Shown here: positions 6,845-12,661 of the stretch, piece after piece
How the letters are laid out: every line of letters begins with the position of its first letter
How positions within the stretch are numbered: the stretch's first letter is position 1
DNA from: CAZPMO01 sp964587515
Lineage (GTDB): Bacteria; Pseudomonadota; Alphaproteobacteria; MPNO01
DNA: 12,661 nt
NCBI GenBank assembly: GCA_964587515.1
Contig: CAZPMO010000143.1
Span: 1 to 12,661, forward strand
Reading direction: 5' to 3'
Program-made: the position numbers and the translations under genes
The notes under the pieces: model-generated
Database searches by the model: none
Seen by the model: only the letters and a program-made list of their open reading frames with translations
Told to the model about the DNA's origin: nothing

Positions 6845-6880
6845 CCTCATGCCGGGGAGGGCCGAAGGCCCGTCTCGAAG
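6845..6880 (+). repeat. Dispersed palindromic repeat, copy 3 (more diverged)
   Basis: CCTCATGCC-GGGGAG, small hairpin GGGCC-GAA-GGCCC (6859-6871), then GTCTCGAAG. With copy 2 it forms a long imperfect inverted repeat (6793-6880) around the 14-base spacer AAAGTTAAAACTCT. The pair could fold into a branched cruciform or a strong leader hairpin in the znuA transcript. Confidence 0.6.
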
Positions 6881-6935
6881 CATGCTGTCCCGTACTCATT
6901 TCAATTATGATCGCTCTATCTCACGCGTTTAATTT

Positions 6936-6953
6936 GTTATATTATAACATAAC
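6936..6953. promoter_or_regulatory. Zur box (zinc-uptake regulator operator)
   Basis: GTTATATTATAACATAAC is an 18-bp palindrome with one mismatched pair and closely resembles the TTATAnnATAA-type Zur operators of alphaproteobacteria. It stands 26 bp before the zur start and 37 bp before the longer znuA start. It contains a minus-strand TATAAT (6946 to 6941) and a plus-strand TATAAC (6943-6948), so bound Zur would cover the -10 regions of both divergent promoters. No good -35 hexamer is visible on either side. Zinc-loaded Zur would be expected to repress both arms. Confidence 0.85.
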
Positions 6954-6978
6954 GTTTTCCGCAAACCGGGAGTATCAA

Positions 6979-7509
6979 ATGGTCGATCACGTTGTCGTCT
7001 CGCCGTTCCGGCCGGTTCCCCATGCGCACCATCAATGCATCGACGACGCGTTGAGCGCGGCCGAAACGCTGTGCGCACGGCGCGGTTTGCGACTGACGGC
7101 GTTGCGCCGGCGTGTGCTTGAACTGGTGTGGGGCCGGCACGAGCCGGTGCGCGCCTATGACATTCTCGACCGGTTGCGGGACGACCGGATGCGCGACGAA
7201 GGGCGCGGCGCGGCGCCGCCGACGGTGTATCGCGCCCTCGATTTTCTGATGCATAACGGGCTGATCCACCGCATCGAATCCCTGAATGCCTATGTCGGGT
7301 GCGGCGCGCCCAGCGACGGCCATACCGGCCAGTTCCTGATCTGCCGCGACTGCGGCTCGGTGGGCGAGCTCGACGATCCCGAGATCGCGCGGCTGCTGGC
7401 GCGCAAGGCCGCCGGCATGGGTTTCGCGGTGGAACGCCAGACCATAGAGATCACCGGGCTGTGCCCGGAATGCCGCGCCGCCGGGGAGGATGATTTTGCC
7501 GCCGGATGA
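6979..7509 (+). CDS. zur: Zinc-responsive Fur-family repressor Zur
   Basis: 176-residue Fur-family dimeric repressor: N-terminal winged helix (about 30-98), then a metal-binding dimerisation domain. Structural zinc Cys pairs are CRDC (C122, C125) and CPEC (C162, C165). H97, C108, H115 and E130 fall at spacings that reproduce the regulatory zinc site of E. coli Zur (His77, Cys88, His96, Glu111). This, together with the znu neighbours and the Zur box upstream, makes Zur much likelier than Fur, Mur or PerR. The N-terminus carries an extra PHAHHQC stretch. Start ATG 6979 has GGGAG about eight bases upstream; an in-frame ATG at 6907 precedes the operator and is rejected. It overlaps the beginning of znuC and is presumably autoregulated. 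Confidence 0.93.
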   Translation: MVDHVVVSPFRPVPHAHHQCIDDALSAAETLCARRGLRLTALRRRVLELVWGRHEPVRAYDILDRLRDDRMRDEGRGAAPPTVYRALDFLMHNGLIHRIESLNAYVGCGAPSDGHTGQFLICRDCGSVGELDDPEIARLLARKAAGMGFAVERQTIEITGLCPECRAAGEDDFAAG

Positions 7510-8344
7510 ACCCGCCGCCGAGGCGTCGCTGATTTCCGCGCGGGGGGTTACCGTGCGGCGCGGCGGGCGCTCGGTGCTCGACGGCGTCGATCTGGATGTC
7601 GGGCCGGGGCAGATCGTGACGCTGATCGGGCCCAACGGTTCCGGCAAGACGACTTTCGTCCGCACGGTGCTCGGGCTGGTGAAACCCGATGGCGGCGCGG
7701 TCGAACGCCGGACCGGGCTGCGCGCCGGCTACGTGCCGCAGACCATCCAGATCGACCGCACCTTGCCGCTGACGACACGGCGTTTCGTTGCGATGGCGGG
7801 CGCCGCCGCCGGCGGGCGCCTCGGTAAAACGGCCGATGCGGCGCTCGACGCGGCCGCCGCCGAGGCCGGTATCGCTTATCTGCTCGACCGCGCTTTCCAG
7901 GATCTTTCCGGGGGCGAGGCGCGGCGCGCGGTGCTGGCCCGCGCGCTGCTGCGCGATCCTGATCTGCTGGTGCTGGACGAGCCGACCGCCAATGTGGACG
8001 TCGCGGGCCAGGCCGAGTTCTACGATCTCATCCGCGCGATCCGCGACCGACGGGGCTGCGGCATCTTGCTGGTCTCGCACGACCTCCATCTGGTGATGGC
8101 GGCGACCGATATCGTGGTCTGCCTGAACGGCCATGTGTGCTGCAGCGGCCGGCCCGAGGCGGTGACCCGCAACCCCGAATATCTCGCTTTGTTCGGGCCC
8201 GCCATCGCCGAATCCCACGGGCTCTATACCCACGCCCACGACCACAGCCACGATCTTTCCGGTGAACATATCAGCGAAAGCGCAAGCGGCCGCGAGACCA
8301 GGAACGAAAGCGCAAGCGGCCGCGGGACCAGGAACAATGGATAG
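7496..8344 (+). CDS. znuC: Zinc ABC transporter ATPase ZnuC
   Basis: Cytoplasmic ATP-binding subunit of the Znu importer. Numbered from the upstream ATG at 7490: Walker A GPNGSGKT (47-54), Q-loop Q84, signature LSGGEA (139-144), Walker B LLVLDEP (159-165) and switch H197. The His-rich stretch THAHDHSHD (247-255) resembles the His-rich tail of enterobacterial ZnuC. The last 22 residues contain a perfect-length tandem decapeptide, ESASGRETRN then ESASGRGTRN, produced by a 30-bp DNA duplication. For the start, GGAGGA (7485-7490) overlaps the ATG at 7490, which is physically awkward, whereas the in-frame TTG at 7496 has ideal spacing and is preferred. It overlaps zur by about 14 bp and znuB by 8 bp, so translational coupling is likely. 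Confidence 0.92.
   Translation: MPPDEPAAEASLISARGVTVRRGGRSVLDGVDLDVGPGQIVTLIGPNGSGKTTFVRTVLGLVKPDGGAVERRTGLRAGYVPQTIQIDRTLPLTTRRFVAMAGAAAGGRLGKTADAALDAAAAEAGIAYLLDRAFQDLSGGEARRAVLARALLRDPDLLVLDEPTANVDVAGQAEFYDLIRAIRDRRGCGILLVSHDLHLVMAATDIVVCLNGHVCCSGRPEAVTRNPEYLALFGPAIAESHGLYTHAHDHSHDLSGEHISESASGRETRNESASGRGTRNNG
8276..8335 (+). repeat. 30-bp tandem duplication at the znuC-znuB junction
   Basis: Two adjacent 30-base units, 8276-8305 and 8306-8335, are identical except for one base (CGCGAGACC versus CGCGGGACC). Thirty being a multiple of three, both the znuC frame and the overlapping upstream znuB frame stay open. The unit ends in CCAGGAAC, and the second copy thereby supplies the AGGA ribosome site in front of znuB ATG 8337. 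It looks recent because only one substitution separates the copies. Confidence 0.9.
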
Positions 8345-9131
8345 TTTCATCGTCGCGGCGCTCGTCGCCGGGCTCGGCGTCGCGGTCTTCATGGGACCGT
8401 TGGGCGTTTTCGTGGTGTGGCGGCGCATGGCCTATTTCGGCGACGCGCTGGCCCATTCGGCGCTACTCGGCGTGGCGCTCGGATTCCTGACCGGCATCAA
8501 TGTCAGCCTCGCGGTGGTCGGGGTGTGTGTGGTGCTGGCGCTGATGCTGGTGACGCTGCGTCGCGGGCGCGGGCTCGCCGACGATACGCTGCTCGGCATC
8601 CTGTCCCACAGCGCGCTGTCGCTCGGACTCGTCGCGATCGCCTTCCTCGAATCCTTGCGCGTCGATCTGGTCTCTTACCTGTTCGGCGACATCCTCGCGG
8701 TGTCCTGGGCCGATATCACCTGGATCTATGCCGGCGGCGCGCTGGCGCTGGCCGGGATGATTTATCTGTGGCGGGATCTGATCGCGCTGACCGTGCACGA
8801 CGAGCTTGCGCGCGTCGAAGGCGTGGTCGCGCTCCGGGTCGAGCTTTCCTTCATGCTGCTGATCGCGCTGGTGATCGCGCTGGCCATGAAGGTCGTGGGG
8901 ATTTTGCTGGTGACCTCGCTGCTGATCATCCCGGCGGCGACGGCGCGCCGCTTCGCGCGCTCGCCTGAACAGATGGCCGCGCTCGCCGCCCTGATCGGCG
9001 CGATCGCGGTGGCGGTCGGGCTCCACGGCGCTTTGTTGTGGGATTTGCCGTCGGGACCCGCCATCGTGGCGGCGGCGGCGGCGCTATTCGCGCTCGCCAG
9101 TATTGTTCCACGGCACCTCGTCGGGTCGTAA
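8337..9131 (+). CDS. znuB: Zinc ABC transporter permease ZnuB
   Basis: 264-residue ABC-3 family membrane permease forming the zinc channel with ZnuA and ZnuC. Family landmarks: YFGDALAHSALLGVALG (33-49), a GDILAVS segment (117-123), VGILLVTSLLIIPAATAR (187-204) and DLPSGPAIV (236-244). It has about seven or eight hydrophobic segments. Start ATG 8337 is preferred because the protein then begins directly with the first membrane helix, as expected, and AGGA precedes it. An in-frame ATG at 8262 would add a 25-residue polar, repeat-encoded tail. It overlaps znuC by 8 bp (ATGGATAG). Its stop codon abuts the stop of the convergent TRAP permease gene with no gap, leaving no room for a terminator between them. 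Confidence 0.94.
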   Translation: MDSFIVAALVAGLGVAVFMGPLGVFVVWRRMAYFGDALAHSALLGVALGFLTGINVSLAVVGVCVVLALMLVTLRRGRGLADDTLLGILSHSALSLGLVAIAFLESLRVDLVSYLFGDILAVSWADITWIYAGGALALAGMIYLWRDLIALTVHDELARVEGVVALRVELSFMLLIALVIALAMKVVGILLVTSLLIIPAATARRFARSPEQMAALAALIGAIAVAVGLHGALLWDLPSGPAIVAAAAALFALASIVPRHLVGS

Positions 9132-10445
9132 TCAGTCGATCATCCGGGGCAGCCACACCGACATGGCCGGGAAGGCGATCAGCAGCACCAGCACCAGCAG
9201 TTCGATCAGCACGAACGGGGCGGCGGCGGCGTAAATCTGCATCAGCGAGGTCTTGAACGGCGCGACGCCCTTCATCACGAACAGCAGCAGGCCGAAGGGC
9301 GGCGTCAGCAGCGAGATTTCCATCACGATCAGCATCAGCACCATCAGCCACAGGATGTCGATGCCCTGGGTCATCGCGAGCGGCATGAAGAAGGGCAGCG
9401 TCAGCAGCAGCATGGAGACCTGGTCCATGAAGGCGCCGAGGAACAGCAAAACCAGCATCATCAGCACCACCGCCAGCAACGGCGTGAGGTTCAGCGCCGT
9501 GATCTGCGACAGCAGCCCGTCGACCGCGCCGGAGACCGCGAGGATCTGCGAAAAGGTCAACGAGCCCGCGATGATGATCAGGATCATGGTGTTGATCTTC
9601 GCGGTCTCCAGCAGCGCCTTTTTCAGGTTCGCCCAACTGAGCGCGCCGTAGCACATGCAGGCGACGGCCGAGGAGATGCAGCCCAGCGCGGCCGCCTCGG
9701 TCGGCGCGGCGAGTTTGAAAAATATGCTGCCCACCACGACGATGAAGATCGAGAACAGCGGCACCACGTATTTCACGAACGGCAGCCAGCGCTCGCGCCC
9801 CGAAACCTCCTCGACCTTGTAGGCGGGGGCCAGCGCCGGGTTCATGGCGCAGCGCCCGACCACATAGGCGAAAAACAGGAACGCCATCAGGATGCCGGGC
9901 ACGATCCCCGCGATCAGCAGCTTGGCGATTGACTGCTCGGCGAGGCTCGCCAGCAGCACCGCCAACGCCGACGGCGGGATCAGCATGGCGATACCGCCGA
10001 CCGCCATGATCGGCCCCATGGCGATGGTCGGCTGATAGCCCCGCTTGACCATGTCGGGCAGCAGCACGGAGCCCAGGATCGCGGTGTTGGCGATGGTCGA
10101 GCCCGACAGCGAGGAAAAGATCGTGCCGCCGACGATCGAGACCACCGAAAGCCGGCCCGGGACGCGCGCGATCAGCCGATCGATGGCGCTGATCGCCTGG
10201 AAGGCGACGCCGGTGTGGAACAATAATTCGCCCATCAGCAGGAAAAGCGCGATCGGCGTCAGCGAGAATTTCGCGATGGCGCGCTGGAACTCCAACGGCA
10301 TCGAGGCGAGCCCGGGATCGCCGCCCAGGAAAATGAACGTGCCGACGATGTTGGCCCCGAAGAAGGCGATCACCACCGGCAGGCCCAGGAACATGCCGCC
10401 GCACACGATACCCAGCATCATCACCAGGGCAACCGACCATTCCAT
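9132..10445 (-). CDS. TRAP transporter large permease (DctM family), system 2
   Basis: 437-residue polytopic inner-membrane transport subunit. Core motifs LSGSTIANTAILGSVLLP (113-130), DMVKRGY (131-137), GGIAMLIPPSALAVLLAS (150-167), LGAFMDQVSML and LTPPFGLLLFVMKG align block for block with system 1. It lacks roughly ten residues in the early loop relative to system 1. It starts with the same MEW and follows the small permease after 3 bp, with a G-rich but weak ribosome site. It is the last gene of the leftward operon and ends exactly where znuB ends. Third-position GC looks higher than in the system-1 copy, so the two are not a recent duplication. Confidence 0.94.
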   Translation of the reverse strand: MEWSVALVMMLGIVCGGMFLGLPVVIAFFGANIVGTFIFLGGDPGLASMPLEFQRAIAKFSLTPIALFLLMGELLFHTGVAFQAISAIDRLIARVPGRLSVVSIVGGTIFSSLSGSTIANTAILGSVLLPDMVKRGYQPTIAMGPIMAVGGIAMLIPPSALAVLLASLAEQSIAKLLIAGIVPGILMAFLFFAYVVGRCAMNPALAPAYKVEEVSGRERWLPFVKYVVPLFSIFIVVVGSIFFKLAAPTEAAALGCISSAVACMCYGALSWANLKKALLETAKINTMILIIIAGSLTFSQILAVSGAVDGLLSQITALNLTPLLAVVLMMLVLLFLGAFMDQVSMLLLTLPFFMPLAMTQGIDILWLMVLMLIVMEISLLTPPFGLLLFVMKGVAPFKTSLMQIYAAAAPFVLIELLVLVLLIAFPAMSVWLPRMID

Positions 10446-10448
10446 AAT

Positions 10449-10970
10449 TCAGAACCCCGCCTTCGACGCGACGTCTTCCTCGGCGTCCAGCACCTCGTGC
10501 GCGCGGCCCAGGCGCAACAGGAATTCGACTCCCAGCAGCAGCATGGAGACGCTGAACACCGCCATCAGCCACCAATCGAAGATGATCAGCGTCTTGAACT
10601 GGCGGGAATCGCCGACATAGGCCTCCATCGTGGCGACGCAACCGTAATAAAGCAGGATCGTCGCGACCACCGCGCCGGCCAGATCAAGTACCCGTTCGAG
10701 CCGCACCGCCACGTGGCGCGGCAACGAGGAGATCAGCAGATCGACGCGCACATGGGCTCCTTCGCGCAGCACCCAGGGCGTGCCCAGAAAGACGCCAATG
10801 TAGAGAATGTATTCGACCAGCTCATAGAGCCACGGCATGTTGCCGAGCCCGATGCGCCGGATCAGCAGATCGAGCGGGATCGCCACCGCGAACAGCCCGA
10901 GCAAAATCGCCACGAAGTATCCGATCCCCGTGTTGAGGCGTCCCAAAGCTCGATCAATGGCGGAAATCAA
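10449..10970 (-). CDS. TRAP transporter small permease (DctQ family), system 2
   Basis: 173-residue membrane protein with four hydrophobic segments (about 14-36, 49-67, 92-112 and 130-152). The motif EYILYIGVFLGTPWVLREGA followed by HVRVDL (53-78) is the DctQ signature and parallels system 1. No ATG is available near the N-terminus: the start is taken as TTG 10970 (ISAIDRALGRLN follows), which has only a poor ribosome site. Low initiation strength here would fit a need for much less permease than receptor. The 76-bp gap to the receptor gene holds a strong stem-loop (10989-11027). The C-terminal tail is acidic. Confidence 0.9.
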   Translation of the reverse strand: MISAIDRALGRLNTGIGYFVAILLGLFAVAIPLDLLIRRIGLGNMPWLYELVEYILYIGVFLGTPWVLREGAHVRVDLLISSLPRHVAVRLERVLDLAGAVVATILLYYGCVATMEAYVGDSRQFKTLIIFDWWLMAVFSVSMLLLGVEFLLRLGRAHEVLDAEEDVASKAGF

Positions 10971-10988
10971 CGGTCTGCGCTCGGCGGA

Positions 10989-11027
10989 TGGCGGCCGGCC
11001 CGGCTCCTCGAGCCACGCCGGCCGCCA
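10989..11027 (-). other. Strong stem-loop between binding-protein and permease genes, system 2
   Basis: TGGCGGCCGGC (10989-10999) and GCCGGCCGCCA (11017-11027) are a perfect 11-bp GC-rich inverted repeat. The 17-base loop holds a second hairpin, GGCTC-CTC-GAGCC. On the transcribed (minus) strand no T-run follows, so full termination is unlikely. An attenuating or 3'-end-protecting element that keeps receptor mRNA in excess over the permease is the likeliest role. Confidence 0.65.
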
Positions 11028-11046
11028 GTTTCACACACTCTTGACG

Positions 11047-12018
11047 TTACTTGCTGAACAGTTCGCGCAGCTTCGGTCCGTGCATCGGGCTGCGCTTGAC
11101 GATATTGGCCCAACCCGCCTCGCGAGAGGCGTCAAGCCATTTCTTGCGATCGGCGCCGGTGAAGGAGATGGTCTTGATGCCGTCCTTGGCCTGCTTGACC
11201 ACGGCCTTCGCAACGTCCTTCACATATTTCCCGGCGGCGTTTTCGTGCTGGATCACCACCCGGTTCATCACGTCCTGCTGGGCGCGGCTCAACCCCTGCC
11301 ACTTTTTAAGATTGACCACGATTTCCAGATCGGCGTTGTAGAAGCCCGGATCGACCCGGTACTTGGTGACCTTGTGCCAGTCCGGCAGGATACCGGTGAT
11401 CGGCCAGCCGAAACCGACCACGGTGCCGTTCTCCATATAGGTATAGACCTGCGCGATGTTGGAGCGTTGCGTGGTCGCGCCGAGTTTCTGGAAAAACGCC
11501 GTGTAGATCGGCGCGACGCGCAGATGAAGCCCCTTGAGGTTCGGTCCGCTGATCTTCTTGTTGAGATAAAGGTGGAACGGCGTATCGGTCATGATGCGCC
11601 CGACATAGTGCAGGCCCTTGGCTTCGTGCAGCTTGTTCATGTAGGCGACCGCGCCGTTGGCGCGCACCTCCTGCAGGCTGCGCTCCAGCATCTTGAAGGC
11701 GTCCACCTCGGTCAGCACGTTCTGGTAATAGGCGCCGGTGCAGCTCGCCGTGCCGAACACCCCCTTCGATGTCTTCTGGACCAGGGTGAACGGGCTGCCG
11801 ATCGCCGGCGCGCCGCCCAGATAGTTGAGCTTCAAATCGCCCTTGGCCGCGGCGTTGATGTCGTTGATCAAGGCTTCGAAGGGGCGCGCGAAATAGGTGC
11901 CCTTCGGAAAGCAGTTCGCCGCCGTCAGCGTCGCCGCCGACGCGACGGGCGTCATGACACTCAGGGACGCCAGCACGACGGCGCCCGACAAATAAGCGGT
12001 AAATCCGTGAATTTTCAT
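11047..12018 (-). CDS. TRAP transporter substrate-binding protein (DctP family), system 2
   Basis: 323-residue periplasmic receptor. The signal peptide is clear: MKIH basic start, hydrophobic core, and cleavage after PVASA at about residue 28. The segment LKGLHLRVAP (161-170) carries R167, the family's carboxylate-anchoring Arg, at the same residue number as in the system-1 receptor. NGTVVGFGW (197-205) and HKVTKYRVDPGFY (215-227) match that receptor's GTVQGFGF and HKIVKYRVQPNFY, so the two are paralogues, but overall identity looks low and the ligands probably differ. Start ATG 12018 has GGAGG seven bases upstream; longer in-frame starts to 12105 would bury the signal peptide. It is the first gene of the leftward P-Q-M operon, divergent from the LigB-family gene, hinting at shared control and a ligand related to that dioxygenase's pathway. 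Confidence 0.92.
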   Translation of the reverse strand: MKIHGFTAYLSGAVVLASLSVMTPVASAATLTAANCFPKGTYFARPFEALINDINAAAKGDLKLNYLGGAPAIGSPFTLVQKTSKGVFGTASCTGAYYQNVLTEVDAFKMLERSLQEVRANGAVAYMNKLHEAKGLHYVGRIMTDTPFHLYLNKKISGPNLKGLHLRVAPIYTAFFQKLGATTQRSNIAQVYTYMENGTVVGFGWPITGILPDWHKVTKYRVDPGFYNADLEIVVNLKKWQGLSRAQQDVMNRVVIQHENAAGKYVKDVAKAVVKQAKDGIKTISFTGADRKKWLDASREAGWANIVKRSPMHGPKLRELFSK

Positions 12019-12254
12019 GTTCGCCTCCTGTTGCGGTCTCATCATCGGTCTTCGGGCCGCCAACGCGCACCCGCCGATTTCCATATCCGCGCACAACGAT
12101 GGCACGTAGGGCGGAGAAGTCTATCGCAATTCGATCCCACTGCAAGGGGGTGGCATGTGAGAGGCGCGCCATATGTCATTCCCGCGCGCAACGCGGTACA
12201 TTTATCGGTGTAAGCATCGCGCCGGGGAAACCGGCCGGGAGAGGGAGCATCATC
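12019..12254. promoter_or_regulatory. Divergent intergenic region between TRAP system 2 and LigB-family gene
   Basis: 236 bp without a convincing gene. It must hold the promoters for both directions. I see no hexamer pair of good quality and no clear long palindrome. The plus-strand end carries GAGGGAG (12241-12247) as the ribosome site for the LigB-family gene. TGGCACG at 12101-12107 recalls a sigma-54 -24 box but lacks the matching -12 element. Confidence 0.5.
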
Positions 12255-12661
12255 ATGAACAAGAACGTGCTCGGCGGCGCTTTTTTGCCGCACGCGCCGC
12301 AATTCTTCACCGAGCCCGACACCGAGGACAAGGCGACCATCGAGAAGGTGCGCGAGGTCGCCGCCGGCATCGGCGAGAAGCTGGCGGCGCTGAAGCCCGA
12401 CGTCTGGATCGTCATCGGCAACGACCATGTCCAGCAGTTCTTCCTGCACGCGACGCCCGCCTTCACGCTGCATATGGGCGGCGAGGCGAAGGGGACGTTC
12501 GCCGGGCGGGAATTCGACTACAAGGTGGCCGGCGAGGAATCGCTCGCCCTGATCCGTTACCTGCAGAGCGAGGGATTCGATCCCGCCTTCACCAGCACCG
12601 CCGAGATCGACTACGCGTTGGGCATTCCCATGACCCATCTCGGCATCGACGAGCCCGTGAT
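12255..12661 (+). CDS. LigB-family extradiol ring-cleavage dioxygenase (3' end beyond window)
   Basis: The first 135 residues of a class III extradiol dioxygenase catalytic subunit, the protocatechuate 4,5-dioxygenase beta (LigB)/gallate dioxygenase group, which opens catechol-type rings with non-haem Fe(II). The N-terminus GGAFLPHAPQ gives H13 and IVIGNDHVQQFF gives H58, corresponding to the iron ligands His12 and His61 of LigB; the third ligand, Glu242 in LigB, lies beyond the window. The later IDYALGIPMTHLGI is also typical. ATG 12255 is preceded by GAGGGAG at suitable spacing. The frame is open to the last base. It is divergent from the second TRAP operon. No LigA-like small subunit is visible upstream; it could be fused, downstream or absent. 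Related non-dioxygenase members (for example Memo-like proteins) lack this GNDH context. Confidence 0.88.
   Translation, partial: MNKNVLGGAFLPHAPQFFTEPDTEDKATIEKVREVAAGIGEKLAALKPDVWIVIGNDHVQQFFLHATPAFTLHMGGEAKGTFAGREFDYKVAGEESLALIRYLQSEGFDPAFTSTAEIDYALGIPMTHLGIDEPV

Noticed and set aside
6772..6880. Insertion sequence or transposon end
   Set aside because: No transposase or tyrosine-type REP transposase gene is present and no target duplication is seen; the short palindromic units fit a REP-like dispersed repeat better.
4914..6932. 672-codon plus-strand open frame
   Set aside because: It lies antisense to the ACMSD-like and znuA genes, both of which carry full catalytic or binding motifs. 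The product is Arg/His/Gly-rich with no recognisable domain, typical of a high-GC shadow frame.
6907..6978. Longer zur start at ATG 6907
   Set aside because: It would place the start upstream of the Zur box and promoter; ATG 6979 has a proper ribosome site after the operator.
8276..8335. CRISPR-like array
   Set aside because: There are only two directly adjacent units with no spacer, and they lie inside coding sequence.
7400..8344. Unusual His-rich tail on ZnuC as a new zinc sensor
   Set aside because: His-rich tails are, as I recall, already present in enterobacterial ZnuC, so this is a family feature; only the repeated decapeptide after it is unusual.
8926..10641. 571-codon minus-strand open frame
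   Set aside because: It is in another frame over znuB and the system-2 TRAP permease genes. The translation is Arg/Gly/Ala-rich without motifs, while the overlapping permease is unmistakable.
12101..12116. Possible sigma-54 promoter (TGGCACG)
   Set aside because: The -12 element (TTGCA-like) is missing at the required spacing.
10837..12213. 458-codon plus-strand open frame
   Set aside because: It is antisense to the TRAP receptor and small-permease genes, whose signal peptide and family motifs are clear.

Overview
The window is high-GC, gene-dense bacterial DNA with little intergenic space. The Zur-type operator, the GC-rich dispersed palindromic repeat and the TRAP-rich catabolic content suggest an alphaproteobacterium. 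This is an inference from style and family content; no rRNA, tRNA or other taxonomic marker is present.

Layout. (1) Positions 1-4841, plus strand: a dispersed repeat at the left edge, a KynB/cyclase-family metal hydrolase, a promoter-like leader, a complete TRAP transporter (binding protein, small permease, large permease) and a polysaccharide-deacetylase-family (PuuE-like) hydrolase. (2) 4845-5837, minus strand: an ACMSD-type zinc amidohydrolase/decarboxylase, converging on the deacetylase with a 3-bp gap. (3) 5889-9131: a zinc-uptake island with znuA leftward and zur-znuC-znuB rightward, divergent around one near-palindromic Zur box at 6936-6953. A head-to-head pair of dispersed repeats lies between the box and znuA. 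(4) 9132-12018, minus strand: a second complete TRAP transporter, paralogous to the first, whose large-permease stop codon directly abuts that of znuB. (5) 12255-12661, plus strand: the 5' part of a LigB-family extradiol ring-cleavage dioxygenase, cut by the window edge and divergent from the second TRAP operon.

How the genes may work together. Two TRAP importers for organic anions flank a set of metal-dependent hydrolytic, decarboxylating and ring-opening enzymes (cyclase, deacetylase-like, ACMSD-like, LigB-like). This fits a catabolic locus for carboxylated aromatic or N-acyl/N-heteroaromatic compounds, but no substrate can be read from sequence alone. The Znu/Zur island looks like a self-contained housekeeping module placed inside that locus. 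It may still have one functional link: the ACMSD-like gene lies 51 bp downstream of znuA on the same strand and could be read from the Zur-controlled promoter.

Main points for a second look: the repeat-encoded N-terminal extension possible on ZnuA, covariation among the three repeat copies, the 30-bp tandem duplication across the znuC-znuB junction, stem-loops between binding-protein and permease genes in both TRAP operons, and the apparently missing metal-ligand Glu in the cyclase-family protein.
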